Shown here: piece by piece, positions 11,061 to 25,789 of the stretch
Position numbering within the stretch: position 1 is the first letter of the stretch
Layout: each line of letters begins with the position of its first letter
DNA from: Casuarius casuarius
Taxonomy: Eukaryota; Chordata; Aves; Casuariiformes; Casuariidae
Assembly (NCBI GenBank): GCA_003342895.1
Contig: PTFA01000038.1
Location: forward strand, 62,001-126,000
DNA length: 64,000 bases
Direction of reading: 5' to 3'
Notes under the pieces: generated by a model
The model's database searches: none
The model's input: the letters and a program-made list of their open reading frames with translations, nothing else
Told to the model about the DNA's origin: nothing
Made by a program: the position numbers and the translations under genes

Positions 11061-14000
11061 AGATCTGAGTTGCTAATTCAGTCTGGTGTCTTTGAAAAAC
11101 CCACCACCGTAGGAAAAAATTCAAACTTGAGTATTGGTCTTGTATATCCCTATTATGGTTTGACACTAGAGTGCTCTGAAGCTCTGCAAACATTCTCAGT
11201 TTTTGTTTTGCAGCTCTAACTTGGACTTTGCTTCTTTATTCTCCAAGATAGCAAATATTGCCTCATGCCACTTGCCTGAAACCAGAAATGGAGTTGGTGA
11301 CTGGGGCCAGAGGCAAAACCCAGGGCCTTTTCTCCGTTCTCTTTTTTAGACATTAGCTCATGTTCTTTGAAAATCACATGCTGCAACTTCACTGCTATCA
11401 CAGCCTGCACTAAGCTTTAATTTGGGATGACTTGGCTTCAGCTGTGATTAAACTGAACTCTTATCATAACCCAAATATGGCTTCTCGTTGCGCGTTTTCC
11501 CAGAACACAACAATATTGGCTTAACATCAACCTGGCACTCTGCACTCCAGTCTCTGGATAGGAAATGATATTTATAGATATGTACCCATGCAAACTCTCC
11601 TATGTCCACATGCACACACACACCTGCACACCGATTCAAGCACCAAGATATGACAGAGAGGAATTTTCCAGAAAATGTACAGAAGCGGCAAATTTTTCTG
11701 AGATGCAAAAAAAACCCCTTTGTCCAGTTTGAAACACCAGTCCCTACTCTTGGTGGCTGTGAGGCAATGACAGTCTTTTAGAGACTGGCATTAAGCGAGT
11801 GCACATAAAAAAGTTGTTCTAAATCTTTAAATAAAAATTTAAAAATCATTATTTTTCCTTTTATATGTCCACGGCCCTGGCGATACCAAAGAAACCCCTT
11901 CCCCCCTCGACCCCTTCTCTTCTGGGTATATTTATTGAAGGCAGACAGCCTGTTCTCCAATTTTTGAGGAGTATGGGTGGAGGAAATACACTGCACATTG
12001 CCTCTCTTTGAACAACCTGGCAAGTCACTTGAGTCTCACTGTCTCCTCATTCTGCTTGTTTGCAGGACCTAATTTCTGAAGAACACAGGCCTTCAGACTG
12101 ATTAGCAACACGCTGTGTCTCCGGATGCCAAAGAGACAACAAAGAGAGACTTTTGTAAAGAGGTAGGTTGGCTGCCGTTCCCACTCAGAGTGAGAAGGGC
12201 CGAACCGAGAATTGCACTTGGATGGGGCTGAAAACATCTTGTCAAGTAGTCAAAGTATCCCTGCACCTCGTCGGAGCCGGCTTTAGGAGAGGGAGGAGGC
12301 TAGAGGGAAACCTGTGACCCAAGAGTCTCTCCGTCGCACTGAGAGATGAAGAATTATCCTTTGCCCTCAATAAAAGTCAGGGAAGGACGGGACAGTTCCT
12401 GGGAAAAACTTTGCAGTGTTGGATGCACTTAGGCCTAAAATGTGGCAATCTACCCTCACCTTAGCAAACCCTACTCATCTTTTCCCAAATGAAATAAACC
12501 TCACCAGACTGCTTTTTGGTTATCTTAAAAGGACATTTCTCCTCTGTTGAGCCACAGTATGTTTGGTTCATCCCTCTTTCCCAGACAGTTAAAAAAAAAA
12601 GGATGCTTTGCAAGAAACTTCCAAAGGAACCAAATGTAATAAAAACAGACATTGTGGGAGAACAATTGTGTCACACGACTCCAACACACAGCAGCTGTAA
12701 AGTCTGAATACAATGCACTTTCCACTACAGTAAGCCTTTGCCTGGCAAAGATTTAAATCAAGTGATTTATCTGCGTAGGCAGCAATACCTCCCTGTTGGT
12801 CTCATTCATCCAGCCTCCCTCTCCCACCTCAACCATTGTCAACCTTTTAGACACAAATGCAGTTCAGTCTAGTTGTCATCATTTCTTTTGGCCCCAATTC
12901 AACGGAAAACTGGGGTTTTTTTTAAGTTATTAGACAAAGCTGTACCAGGCTCTGAAATGACCAAATCCAGGGAGAAAACAGTTGCAGGTTTCTTTTGCTG
13001 GAGTAAATATTGGTTTTGGATTTCTTGCACCCTTTTAGCTCAGACGAGGAGGTGTGTTGCCCAGTGTCGTAACACCAGCAAGCAGCATACTGAATAATGT
13101 AGCTGCCATATGCTGTTCTTTTCTGCTGCTCACAGATTGCATCAGCAACAGTCTGCGAAGGGCTAGCAGGCTTCAGGTCCATCCCTGACACACTGGGGCC
13201 TTCGTTTTCTCATTGCCCTCATTCAGCAAAAATGTGCTGCAGAAATCTATCAGCAAAAGTATCACTCACATGTGCTTCACCACTACGACTTCACCAAATG
13301 TTTGCTGGTTGCTGGACAACGTGTGAGCTCTGTCCTCACTTAGTTAAGCTTGTGCTATGTCCCCATTTGTTTACCAGCCCGATTTTTCAAAGGCACTTCA
13401 GTTTCTAGTGAGAGGGATGGGTAGGTGCAAAGAATGAAACAGAATATCCAGATATTTTCAAACAGTTGTGAGGAAGCTCCAAGTCTCCAACCAAGGCAAA
13501 GTCTGCTAATATAAACTCCCAAAATAAAAATCAAGGAAGAAAACCAGGTACAGAAAGTGCTTTGGAGCCCCTTTCTCAAACCTGATATATTTAAGGAAAA
13601 TTGTTTTCTTGTGTGACAAAAGAAAACATAAAGAAAATCAAGGAATACAGCATAATAGAAACAAAACAAAGGCTCCTTCACATATGGTCCTGGTCAAAGA
13701 TATACTTCTCTGAATGCTATAGGAATTTTTAGCAAGGGAATTGAGAGGAGAAGTTGATCCAAGATAATAAATGTACAGCACCATTTAAAACTGTCTACAG
13801 CAAATCAAAACCCATTGAGCAGATGTACATATTCATATGTATCATGTGTGTTTTCTGGAACATTTAAGAGCCAATAGATGAACTTCATAAATTTAAGTTA
13901 TTGGATTCTTCTCTCCTGCCTCCAAAGAAGATTGCCTGTTCCCCATCCTTTTCTTTCAGCTATTTCTTCTCACCTTCTTTCTTGTACCTTGTACCTGTAA

Positions 14001-16539
14001 TGACTAGACCACCCTTCAGAGGCCAGAATAATTCCTTTTTTTCATGGAGTGTGAGGACTTCTTCTCAATGAAATATTCATATTATACCATACAGTTATAC
14101 CATGATCTCAAGACATCATCAAGGGAAAAATGTAAGGTCAAAGCATCTTCCATTTATGTCGTAATAGCTGGTGTTCCTCAGAGGACTTAAAGGAAGGCAT
14201 ATGCTATTTGTATCAAAGAGTAAATCAGCCTAACAGGGCCAGACTGGATTCAAGACAACTATTTGCACTGCCTTCCACTCCAGTTAGTCCCAGATGTTGC
14301 GCTTTCACACCTCCACAGAATCCATATTTAGACTGCCCCCTTTCCATCTGCTGCCAGTCTCCCCTGTTGAGTCCAACCTAATGACTCTTCAAGCCCTGAT
14401 ATTGCTTCCTGTAACTCTTGTGGGGGTGATTAGTGAGAGCTTGGAGTCAGGAACCTGGAGCGGCCTTATATCTGGCAAATTAACAAATGTTAGAAGGAAG
14501 AGCTTGGGAAAAAGAAGGAAGAAATAGTATATGTCTGTCAAAGTCAGGTTGCTGACCAACTGCCTTATCTTATCCAGGCTGTTCCATGGAGACTAGCTGT
14601 ATTTCAGCCCAAGTCTCTTGGCGTGCTAATCATCCTCATCCTTCCCTTCATTTTTACCCCAAGACTTGACTTCTAAATTCTCCTAGCTCCCAAATGTCTC
14701 TTTCAGCAATCAAGGTTTAAATCCAACTATATTCTTGAGTTGTTTGCCAAATAGGTGTTACTGTGTTTAACAGTGATCTGAGAGAAATAGAATTAAAAAA
14801 GAGGAGCAAGAGAGACAAGATAATTCAGTATCAAAGAGGTGTTTGATGGATGGAGTAAGTCCAAAGAGTTGTGAAAGTGTCAGAGAGATGCTATGTCCTG
14901 AAATACAGGAGGTGCCAGAAGCACTGTAGGGAGACTGAGGGCTGAGCAGCCCAATTCCTGGTTGTGTGGTGTGGTGATGGATGCAGGACACGTGCTACGG
15001 TGGAAAATGGGGAAAAAATGCTGCAGAACAAATGTCAGCAGATGGAATAGATTCCTAATAAGGCAGTGAGAAAGGTGTGAAATCCACCCTCATCAGGGCT
15101 TACTGAATAAAATTGGGACAGGGCCAATGACATATGCTAGTATAAGCAGAGGAAATGGAAGTCATCTTTAGATGAACGCTAATGAAGAAGATCTGAAATC
15201 AAAGAGGATAGAAATGTCCTGGAGTGTGGAGACAAGGAGAGATGCAAAAGGGAGACAGCACTTTGACCAGGGATGCTCTTTGTAGCACAGCAAACTCAGT
15301 TCCAGCTCTGGGCCATTCAGCTGAAGGGAACAAAGCAGAGTAACCTTTCTAAAAGTGTCTGAAGGAATCAAAGAGCAGCTCCCGCTGTGGCTCATTTTTC
15401 AATCTCTAGTTCAAACACACCATAGCCTGTTTGTTCCCACAGTGCAGGGCTGACCTTAAAATCTTTCATGAGCTTTTGCTAACTGCAGCCCAGCTGGCTG
15501 CAGAGTTCCAGCCATCTGCTTCTGTTTTTAAAACCCCAGGTTGTGTACAGTTTTCTTTAACTACTACTCCTCTGGGGATTGCCTTATGCAGAATTTCACA
15601 AAGCAGCAAGGCCTCCTGTTAACATCGCCGGGCTCCTAAGGAACTAAACTGCAGCAGAACAGAAGGCAGGGCTGATCTTGTGCAAATGTAGATGTTTAAT
15701 GGAAGATCCATTCCCATGATTTCTCAGCTCCAGAGAGGGTGGAAGCCTTCACTCTGCAATACATGGCCAATAGGCAGCAGTTAGGTCAACCCAAGAAAGT
15801 ACTAGCCAAACTTGGGAAAGGGAGATGCAGAAAAACATTGATTCTTAGAACCTGCAACTTTTGTGCCACTTCAAGAGAAAAGATTCCTTGGCTTTAGGTG
15901 GGGGTTGAAGACCATAGAAAAGGACAGAGAAAGTTGTCTGCCCCAAAATTTCCCTCACATTCTTGTTAGAAATGTCACTTTAGGTACCCAGTTTGAAGGT
16001 TTCTCCTGCCAGGCCATAGGCTGCGCTGAGATAAATACTTGCATCTCCATTAGAGCAGGATTTGGCTTCAAGCGCTCCCAAGGACCAGCCTAACTTTGAC
16101 TTGGCTGCCCTGCCTAATGTCTCATGGAAGATTAACATCTTGAAAATCTTCATAGAACAGTCAAATTATCTGCACCAGCCTAGGGGACAGATTAATCAGA
16201 TGACTATGTATGTGCTAAAGTATTAGTGTTCTTCTGTATTTCCATTACAGTATAGTCCAATAATTTCTAGATGTTACTGGAAGGCAGTTGATATGTTTGA
16301 ACAGAAAATGCTTCTTTCTCACCAGTGAAGCTTACGTTGAATCTTTTCTCTGGTGCTTGACATTCATTATGGCAAGGAATTATATTTTATTTGTGGTAAT
16401 GTATATATTTGTTCTCTAAATGCTAGACTGAGCCTCAAGTTCAATCCTGAGTATCGTGGTCAGTACCAAATATTGTAAACACTCTCAATTTTGTTGCAAA
16501 TTTTATGATTTTTTTATATTTTATTTAAAACTACAGGCC

Positions 16540-16810
16540 CTGTGTTGGTGTTCTGTTTGCAGATTAAGACACTAACATTTAGGTACGCACACGTGAGACC
16601 GGCGTCTAAGCTTCTATTAGTCAACCGAGGCCTATTCAGTATTGTCAGTGAATTCCACAGTTATTCAGCTAACCCTGATGCTGTCATCTTCAGGTTTCAC
16701 TAACTGTATTGAGTAGTCCTTCATTGGCTTTAATGGGAGCTTAAAAATTACCTACATTTGGACTTCTACCTTGCATATACTTAAATTTAGATGGCTTAGT
16801 CTGGGAGTCA
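16540..16810. repeat. Old dispersed repeat, same type as at 4.4 kb
   Basis: Contains 'cattggctttaatgggagct' followed by a T/A-rich end with 'acttaaatttagatggctta', like the copy near 4375. Diverged. Confidence 0.4.
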
Positions 16811-18507
16811 AAACACATTCTCTAGAATAACTGAGCAACACTGCATCTCAAACATTAAAATAAACAAACAATAAGCTGATTTGAAATATTTGCACAATAC
16901 AATATGAATGATGATGTTTCCCTCCACCATTAAAATACTAGAAAACAAAAGAAGCAGTAGAACAGATCTTTCCAAATTATGCCTATGAATACAGTATTAG
17001 CTGCAGTCTGAGACTTTATCAAAACTCACCTAAGGACTGTGTTAGCTCTTCACTGGCAGAACAGGAGTTGGAAAAGAGTGTTCCCCACAGATTCATTAGT
17101 AATTTTATATAACTCTGGCCCACATACATGCTTTTCCATATGTATAACCACATGCACAAAAGTTTATACACCTACACACACACGCTTTTTACTGAGTCAC
17201 ATGAAAGTTGTGCACCACTGAAAATCTGGCTTGGCACAGTGCACATAGCACTATGTAAACAACTGGGTGTGATCGCACTGTATTTTCCATACCTCAGTTA
17301 TCACTCATTCCATTTATTGCCAATTGATTACATCTTTCAGACCCTACAACTCTTCTATCTCTATTCCATTTTCTTTATGCATGCAAAACATTCAAGCGAA
17401 TTTACCAAGCCAGGCCCATGGGACTGGGAACCATTTAAACCTGATTGCCCTGATTTATATTTGGAATAAACGTGTACTGGTGAAACCCCCCAGTTTTCTA
17501 AGGCCATTATTAAAATTTAACAATGATTTCAATGTTTGAATGGGCTCAGGAAACAACTATTATTTATCGAGAAGCCAAAGTCAAGGCTCCTTAACAATAT
17601 TGGACAAAACTGACTAACTGGACAAACAATCCTTTAAGGGAAGAAAGAGTTATTGTTCATACAGTGAAAACCCTAACATAATAATTAACCATGCTGAACG
17701 TTTTCATAGAAGGTCAGATGCAATAGAAATCCAAAGTGCTTGAAAAGTCATGTGAAAAGTCCTCATGTGACAAGCCAAAGTACTTGAAAGTGGACATAAA
17801 CATAACTCAACATGCGCATCTGAAGTGCCTGAATCACTTAAATGTCTACACAGAGTCTAATTTGTCTTTGAGGTCCCTCAAAGCCTAAAGTTCAAGTTCT
17901 GAACAAATCTACAGCTTCACTCCTGCTGAAGCTCAGTCAGGAGCCAGAAATTAGTTGTTTCTCCACGTCCTCTGAAAAAAGGCATTCCCAGATCATGCCT
18001 GACCCACACCAACAGAACCAGTCCTCTCATCAAAGTTAACATTCTCCTCACTTGATTTCAGTTGTCCAAAAGCTAATTGCTGTGTATCCACAGGCAGCTA
18101 TGTAGGCAGCTAGTTGCTGCCTAAAAGAACAGGTATAGACCTATCTCAGTAAGAGAGGATTTGGGGCAGTCCTGAGTTGGGAAACAATGCACTGGTGATG
18201 GGTATTGTTTCAAGGACTGATTGGGTCTAGAAAGCTGCTTGTGATGCAGGTTTTTTCAGACTGGCATATCCTGCCCTGCCGGTGGAGGAGAACAGAAGCA
18301 CCTGATTCAGTGCTCTGGATGCCACTCAGCATGAAGCGCAGAGTTAAGAATGGGTTTCATTCCATCTCATTTTAGAAATCTGTGGTGACAATCCCTATAG
18401 CGGAGCTGGTCACCCTCAGCTCCCTTTATAGCCGATGAAGAGAACTGAGGCTGTGATTTGTCTGATCAATTTTAAGATATCTACTTTGCAAGAAGACACA
18501 AACGCAG

Positions 18508-19080
18508 TGATATAATGATTCCCCTCTACTTGGCTCTCATGAGGTCACATCTGGTGTAGTGTGCCCAGCTTTTCTCCCCAGTACAATAAAGGTATTGGCA
18601 CATTCATACTCAGTTCAACTGATGGCCACTAAAACTGTGTTGGAGCACATGGCATGCAAGAAGAATCTGAAGGAACTGGGCTTGTTTAGGCTGGAAAAAA
18701 ATCAGGCTAAGGGGACACCGATTTGCAGTCTTCCACCTCCTATAGGCTATTGTAAGGAATGGGGGACAAATGCTTCTCAGAGGTGCACAGCAAAAATGGA
18801 CAGGAAGCAACAGACACAAGTTGCAGCAAGAGAAATTCCAGTTTGACATAAGGAAAAAAGTTCTAATGGACAGTGGCTGAGGAATGGTGCTGGTTGCTCT
18901 TTTCCAGCAGGAATAATCCACAGATTGTGGAATCTCCATCACTGGAGATCATCAAAACTTGAGTGGATAGGGCCATCAGCAATCTGATCTAGCACTGAAG
19001 TTGGATCTTCTTTGAGCCTGAGGTTGGATTAAATACCTCCAGGGGTCCCTTCTTACCTAAATTGTTCTATGTTTCTATGA
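18508..19080 (+). mobile_element. CR1 LINE, 5'-truncated 3' end
   Basis: The 5' part resembles the end of the CR1 reverse-transcriptase frame: a block read as a degraded LVRPHLEY-like motif around 18535-18560, then text matching 'cccagt acaa', 'ctgggcttgtttaggctgg' and the untranslated segment around 18840-19000. It finishes with 'ggttggat', 'aggggtccc' and a TTCTATG tandem tail at 19060-19080, the hallmark of CR1. The reading frame is broken by stops and indels. It is 5'-truncated, as most CR1 copies are, and no flanking target-site duplication is expected. Confidence 0.9.
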
Positions 19081-19559
19081 ATCGTATCCTAGTCTCCATT
19101 TATTATATTCTATCAACTCTGTTAATTAAAAAATTCCTTTGGGAGGACTACTTTAGATGTAATGATGCCCACTGATGATGTCTTTTTTTAATCATGTGGA
19201 ACTTGTAGGCCTCTAAGTCTTTGTTAACTTTAATCCTGAGATTTCCAGCCCTGTGAGTCTAGGTATAATGTTTAGACTTTTTGCTTTGGGGAATGGAGAA
19301 TTTGCTCCCTGTCTTCTAACACTCTTAATCTTGACAGTCTTTGTTTCAGTCAATCAATCAACATTTATGCCATAACACAAATGGCACACAATACCAAATT
19401 ATATTTGGAAGCACTGAGAAATTCATCAAGCTGAGGAATTTACAAGCTAAATCCCTTTAGCCATAACTTCCTTAAGAAAGGTGTTCTATATCTGAAGGGT
19501 GAAGATGGGTCTTGACTGACTGGACTACCACTATCTTTATTAATTAATTTCTACATTGT

Positions 19560-19710
19560 TAATCCCTATTGTATCTCAGCCCTTCACAGTCACTACTACT
19601 GGAGTGAGACTCTTGTGAATTAGGATACTTGACTATACGAAGGGGGAGACAGAGGTCAACGAAGATTCAATAACTTGCTTTAGGCTACAGATGATATCTT
19701 CAGGAAACCA
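19560..19710 (+). mobile_element. Possible MIR-like SINE remnant
   Basis: 'aatccctattgtatctcagc', a central 'gggggagacagaggtcaacg' block and 'ataacttgctttaggctaca' resemble a decayed MIR. Weak evidence. Confidence 0.35.
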
Positions 19711-22700
19711 GCAGGTGCAACCAAGTTTTTCTAAGCATCCATTCCGGGCTTTTGCACCACATCATTCTTGATTCATGAGAATGACCACTGGGATTTGTGC
19801 TATGCTGTGTTTGGGTTTTTTTTTTTTTTATGTTGTCTGTTTCTTTGTTTCTTTGTTTGTTCTTTTTAAGGAATATCTTATTTATTCCAAGTATTGTAGT
19901 CATCTTTGGCTAACATCCCCAACAACACATGGCAAGAGTTTTCTTGACAATCACATAAGGAGGTGAGTTTTCTTGGGTTTGTGCCTTTTTTCCCCCCACA
20001 GTGATGAATTAATTACAACTTTCACATTCCTTCCTATCTTTTACCTACAAACCATGTAAATGGAGACATGAAGCCAGATTCATAAATCATTCCCTCTGTA
20101 TTAAACAGACAAAGGATAATGCAGAAATCTGTCAGCCTTAGCAATGGCAAGAATGAAAACAAAATTTTCCCTAGAGGCCAAATACCCACCTGTGGCAAAT
20201 AAATTTCTGTCAGTTCATGTCTCCTTCATCAATAACCTATGCAAAGAAAGACATTTTGAGGATCAGCAGAAATGGGCTAACATGGACTACCAAGGAACAA
20301 GGAATTAAAGGCCCACTGGGCAACACACACTGGTAGGACTTTCCAGGCTTCTCCACCAGCAGCAGTCACATTAGTATTGCTTGGGCACAGACATAAAATG
20401 TCAAACAGATGCATCATAGTTCTTTCTGGGTCCCACAGATTAAAATAAGTGCCTAAGATTAGCTCCCACAACTGGGTAAGAACCAGCCAGAGTTGAGAGC
20501 AGATTTCTCATAGCAGACATGATAGTACTAATGTCTTGTCCTCAGTATGACAAAAGATGTTTTACACTACTGTGACGATGCAAAACATCCTAAGGCCAGA
20601 TAGGAATATAATTTAGCTCTTCTTTCGCTCCTAGAACAACACTGAAGGGTTTTCAAGAAAATCAAATCCGGCTCCAGGACAGAAAATACAGTCACAGTAA
20701 AGTGACCTCTCTTCCCATATAACACTGATAGGATATAAAATCAGGCAGATCCATCACTTCTCCCTCCTCTCCTTTAATTCATGCGAGGTTCCTCTTGATT
20801 AAGCAATAATGTGAAATAGTGCAACAAGGAAAAGCTAGAGATCCCCAAGAGAAGGCAAGTGTGTACTGCAGCTTGTCATTTTTATAGCCACATCCGCCTT
20901 TTAGCCAGATTGCTACCTGCAAGTGATTCATTTACTTTTCAGGAAAAAAATTATGACTGTTTCCAGCAATTGCACTTAACAACCACTTCTTTGCCAAGAG
21001 TTGCTGTTTGGCTCCCAAGCACCGGGGAACATTGTTTTGCTTGTTTTCAATGGCAAAAAATGAATTAATGGCCAATCCCTCCAGGTTTTTGTTCAGAAGT
21101 AAGAATATACCCTTTAGAAACTTAACACAGGCTAAAGGGAGGAAAGGTTAAATGGAGGGACCACCTTTAAGTGTTAGTGGTCTTTCTCAGGACTTTGGAA
21201 AGAAGGTGTTTAGGAAAAGAAGAGAAAGTGGAAATTAGCCCTTATGAATGCTACCAGAAATGGCAAACAGTATCATTACCTTAACCAGTTTTCACAAGCT
21301 TCTTAATTCCTGCCCTAAGACAAGAACAGAAACAGAAAGGAGGAAATAGCACAGTGAGGCCAATTCATGGCAAATTTTAGAGCATGACAAATCAGGAAGT
21401 TCAGGCGATCGTAAAAACGTGGTGCATGTTAAGTTTCTGGGGTTCTTTTTTATTGAAATCTATCGATCTCATAACACAAAGATTGAAATGGTTGAAAACA
21501 TGAGGAGTCAGTCAAAGAGGCATGACTCAAGGGTAGTAGCGTATTGTTTAACCAAAGTGAAAAGTGAATGAATCCCTCTATTACCTGCCCATCTCTCCCT
21601 GCAGATAGTTTATAGAGGGTGTGGAAGAACAGGAATGACCAAGGGCGCCTGCCCTTGCATGTAGCATCCAGGGCTACATGGAATTGGTCAGGAACACAGG
21701 TCCTTAATAAGGTTTTCTCGGAGACAAAGACACAGAAACAGAGAACTGGTCAGGCACAGACATGTACCAAGACAAACCAGCTAGGAACACAAACCCGTAC
21801 AGAGTACATTCTGGATGAGGTGTCCATTCCCATTATTACCTGGAAGTTTATGTACACAAGGATGAATCAGACCACTTCCAAGCATGTCCTAGATATATGC
21901 CTCAGATGGAATTAACCATAAATTTGTCCATGTTTCCCAACAAAATCATGGAAAATTTCAAAATATAGGGACATTCATTAATTTTCTTAAATTTTATGTG
22001 TTTTGAAAACAACATTTGCTTTATGTCTGTGTGGGAGGATGATAAAGAATTTCTGGGAGATAATATGATAGCAGAACAAGTGAAAACAAAGAGATACAGA
22101 AATATAGTTTTGACTAGATGATTAACTACAAAGTATTAGAACAGTGAAAAACTCATTATTTTATCTCATTTTCATGAAGCAGTAAGGGATTTGTTTTGTT
22201 TATGTATATCTTAAACTTATCCAGGTATGATTTCTTGAGATGAACAGAAAACTTGTTCCTTTATAGAAGAGGAATGGGAGATCTAGTAGTGCCGTGGTCC
22301 AAACTTCAAAGGTGGTGAGAGTTATCCATTGGTTGTAGTAAACCCTCTAATAAATCCTATATGCCAAATGTGGCATATGAGTTCAGGAATGGAAGGTGAT
22401 GTGATCACAAATACAATTAATGTTATTTATTGATGAATCTATTAAAACAGGGGTTTGATTTTACAGTTCAACATTGGAAAGTCTATTAAATAATACGTTT
22501 GTGCCCAGAAGGAATTCTGGGCAAATTTTTTTCTATTATTTCAGACAAATTATATATGTGAAAAGGTGATCCTTCCAAGGACATCAGACTTGAGTAAGAC
22601 AAAACCCATGCCAGTTCTTGACAGATGTTTACTGGAGCCCAGACTTCAGCTGAACCATAACAGCCATACTCTTAGTATGATTTTATTGTGTGACTCTTGG

Positions 22701-25447
22701 CACATTCCAACTTCATCTGGGTACAAGAAGAGAAAATACTGAAATACTATGAGAAACTCTTTATTAGTATTCTTGTGTTATTTTAATTTTTAAAAACATT
22801 AAGCTGTGAATTGTGACTGGTGCAGCTGGTGGATATGGAAAGACAATGGAAGCTTCCTGGTTTATTGGCTGTCATTATGTTATGTTTGAATCGCCTTTCT
22901 TTCCTTGCATGTGTTAAAACTCCACGTGAAGTTGAGCAATGTGAAATCTAAAATTAAATTGCCTCAGTTACAATGGCGGAAAGGGGAAGGAGGTGGGGCA
23001 GGTATTTACTGCTAAAGATAGATGACTAAAGTTAGGACCCATAGCTCCTTAGATTGTCTATCAATTCAATGGAGAGGCAGGGGTTCCTCCAGGGAATGAT
23101 TCATAGCACCTTGCTTAGACTTCTAAATTGTCTTGTGCTGGTGCATGCAAAAAACAGACAGTGTTTTGTCAGCTGTCTAAAGCAAAGCATAGGTACATCT
23201 GCACTGCTGACGTCCTCTGTCCCAGGGGTGCCAGCTGGCCCTCAGACCAAGCTGTGCTGAGTAGATCAACTTCATGTTGCTCAACTTTGTCTAGGAAATG
23301 TTTGGGAGAAAGCTAGTTGGGATGGCCCAGAAGTGTTCCAGGGAGCTCTCCACCACCGGAAGAGAATAGACAACCATGTTCCTGTGGTGGGGAATGTTCT
23401 CCCACACTGTTTCATCCACTAGCATCTGTGCAGCCACTCTGTGTAACTATTTCATATGCCGTGGCCTTCCCGAGAGGGAGGATCCTGACACCATGGCAGA
23501 AGTGGTCCCTAGCTAATCTGTGGAAGCATCTGTCCTTTATTATGTTTTCCTGTTAGAACATGATAAATTTGCAGGTTCATCCCCAGGAAACAGCAGGGCA
23601 CAGATATGGTCTATTTGTCCAAAGGTCAGGAACTATTAGTACATACATCAGGGACGCTCTTTTAAACAAGTCCGCTCAAGGCTTCCTCTTCAATTCAGGG
23701 AGAGTTTGTGGAGATTCCCGGTGACCTCATGTAAATACATTTGTCCACTTGACATTTGTTAGTGGGACTTGATACCTGCTGCTTCATGCTTTTGATTCCT
23801 TTACTGGGTACCCTCCAAATATTTTAATGGAATGCTGATAACTTTTAAGTGCGTTTGTCCAGAACAAAGCAAAACTATTTATGCCAAGTATGGGGAAACT
23901 GTTAGTAGCTATGGCCTTACATTGCTTAGAAACTGCTGTTCTCAGTTCAGGATCTAAGTACTACAAAAGCACTTTAAACACATCATTAAGCTTTTCCTTC
24001 TTGCAAAAGAAAGGGGGATGGAGGCATTTAAGCCTGGAATTTTGCTATGATGTTTTTGCTTAATTTCTAAGGACCTTACGGGAAGCTGACAGTAAGTTTA
24101 GACATTATCACTGTGAATAAATACGCCAACAAATAGCATGCCATTTTTTTACCTGTTTTTTTCATCACTAGTGAAACAATTATTGCACATCTTTCCTTCT
24201 ATTTCATTTATTACTGTGATGATCATAAGCAGCAACTAGATCTGCTGACATGAGATAGACTCATCACACACCAAATAGAAAGGCTGCATTGCTTTTCTCA
24301 GAAAGTTTTGGACTTTGAGGAGTAGAAGAAAGCTGAAGATATTGCTCTGCATAGGAAGGAGACCAAATAACAAGCTGTGAATCTCACAGCTGCTCCATCA
24401 CTGTAAGTGTTAAGTTACCTCCATCTTGTTGGAGCAAACTTTTAACTTTCGGTGATTTGTCCAACCGTTCTGGATGATAAGTTCTGTGGAGAAAAAACGG
24501 CTAATTTTGAGTCATTGGGTGCACTAGGTTACCAACAAGTAAAGCTGAAAAAAGATTCTGGAAAGCCAAAACCAGGTCCTGGTATGCTGCTCCATCTCTA
24601 AGTTCATTTCAGATAGAGCTTTCCTCCAGGTGAGGGCCCTGCTTTGTCTGCTGTAAAACTATTAAAGAACCTTACTTTCCCCCAAAAGCAGCATCAAATG
24701 AAAGAAACAGTCAAGAGTGGAAAAGCAGGAATTTTCTCAATCCTATTTTATAGATGAAATAGAAAATGAATTTGCATTACGCTACAAGGCAGGTTAAAAA
24801 TCAAGAATCGTGAGCATTTCATTGTGTTAGCACAACTGATTTTGTTTATTTTTCAGCTGCTCCAAAATCCAATCATGCCATATTTACATAAACAATACAT
24901 GGGATAAAATACCAAATGTAGGCAAGAAAAAAAAAACATATTCTCTTTTGGTTTGCTGGTGTTTCGAATTTCTTTGTTTTCATCGTACATTGCTCAACTT
25001 CATGAAATGATCTAACCCATCTGAATCTCTCTGGGTTCCCATGTCCACACTGTCTCTCTAACAGGAGAAATCCATCAAACTATCCCTTGTCTGAATGGTA
25101 AGTGCATATATAGCTTTTCACTTGGGTTTCTCAAGGCCTCATTTCTTATGTAAAACCGTTTAGTGCAGAACAAGTGTATCAGCACCTATCTGCTTTAGCT
25201 ATATTCTACAGTTAGTATAAAAGACCAGCTACTCCTATGGGTTACTCAGGAAATCGAAAGTAGCACACACACAAAAATGACAACAGAAAATAGCCGTCCA
25301 CATTGTTTAGAATTGTTAGTTTTCTTTACGTTTCCAGTGTCATTTATTCTGCTAAGCACTTCTGTAATTCTTTCCACTTGTCCTCTGCTCTCATTTTCTT
25401 ACAAAACAGTATACTAGGCTTTCTGTATAAAACATATATATAAACAA

Positions 25448-25471
25448 TTATATATATATATATATATATAA
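25448..25471. repeat. (TA)n microsatellite
   Basis: About 12 uninterrupted TA units downstream of AQP1. They could lie within a long 3' UTR form. Confidence 0.95.
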
Positions 25472-25789
25472 AAACAAAGGAACAACCCCCAAATGGACTT
25501 ACACACAAGTATTATTTGTCCCTCATTAGAAAGCATACTGCATGTATATCTAGTCATTGTCCCTGAATTTCATAGTACTAGCTATTAAAATGGGATCAGG
25601 AGGAAAGGGGCCTTTTTCTTCCTGGCTTGTTTTAAAAGATTGAGTTAAATTATGTAAGACGAACAAAGGCAGAGGAGGCACAGGAACAATGAGATCCTGT
25701 TTATATATTGGCAGCCTGTTGTTCTTGCTGCCGTTGTTATGACTGGTCTCCAAACTGACTTCTAGTTATTACTTCCCAGGAATTCATAT

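Larger units (their letters stand above)
1..25789. other. Flank downstream of AQP1, no recognised gene
   Basis: Apart from the repeats listed, I see no convincing gene. The longest open frames (for example 7532-8047 plus and 8633-9127 minus) have no recognisable domain, uneven composition and no supporting splice context. In mammals GHRHR follows AQP1 on the same strand; I looked for secretin-receptor-family motifs (Trp-Trp-Ile-Ile/Leu-Lys-Gly-Pro, the exon with Asn-Tyr-Ile-His, the last-helix Phe-Gln-Gly-Phe block) and found none by eye. Exon-like blocks between 2.4 and 5.8 kb are described under findings. Confidence 0.6.

Noticed and set aside
18559..18942. Open frames on both strands
   Set aside because: They lie entirely within the CR1 LINE fragment and do not correspond to an intact reverse transcriptase.
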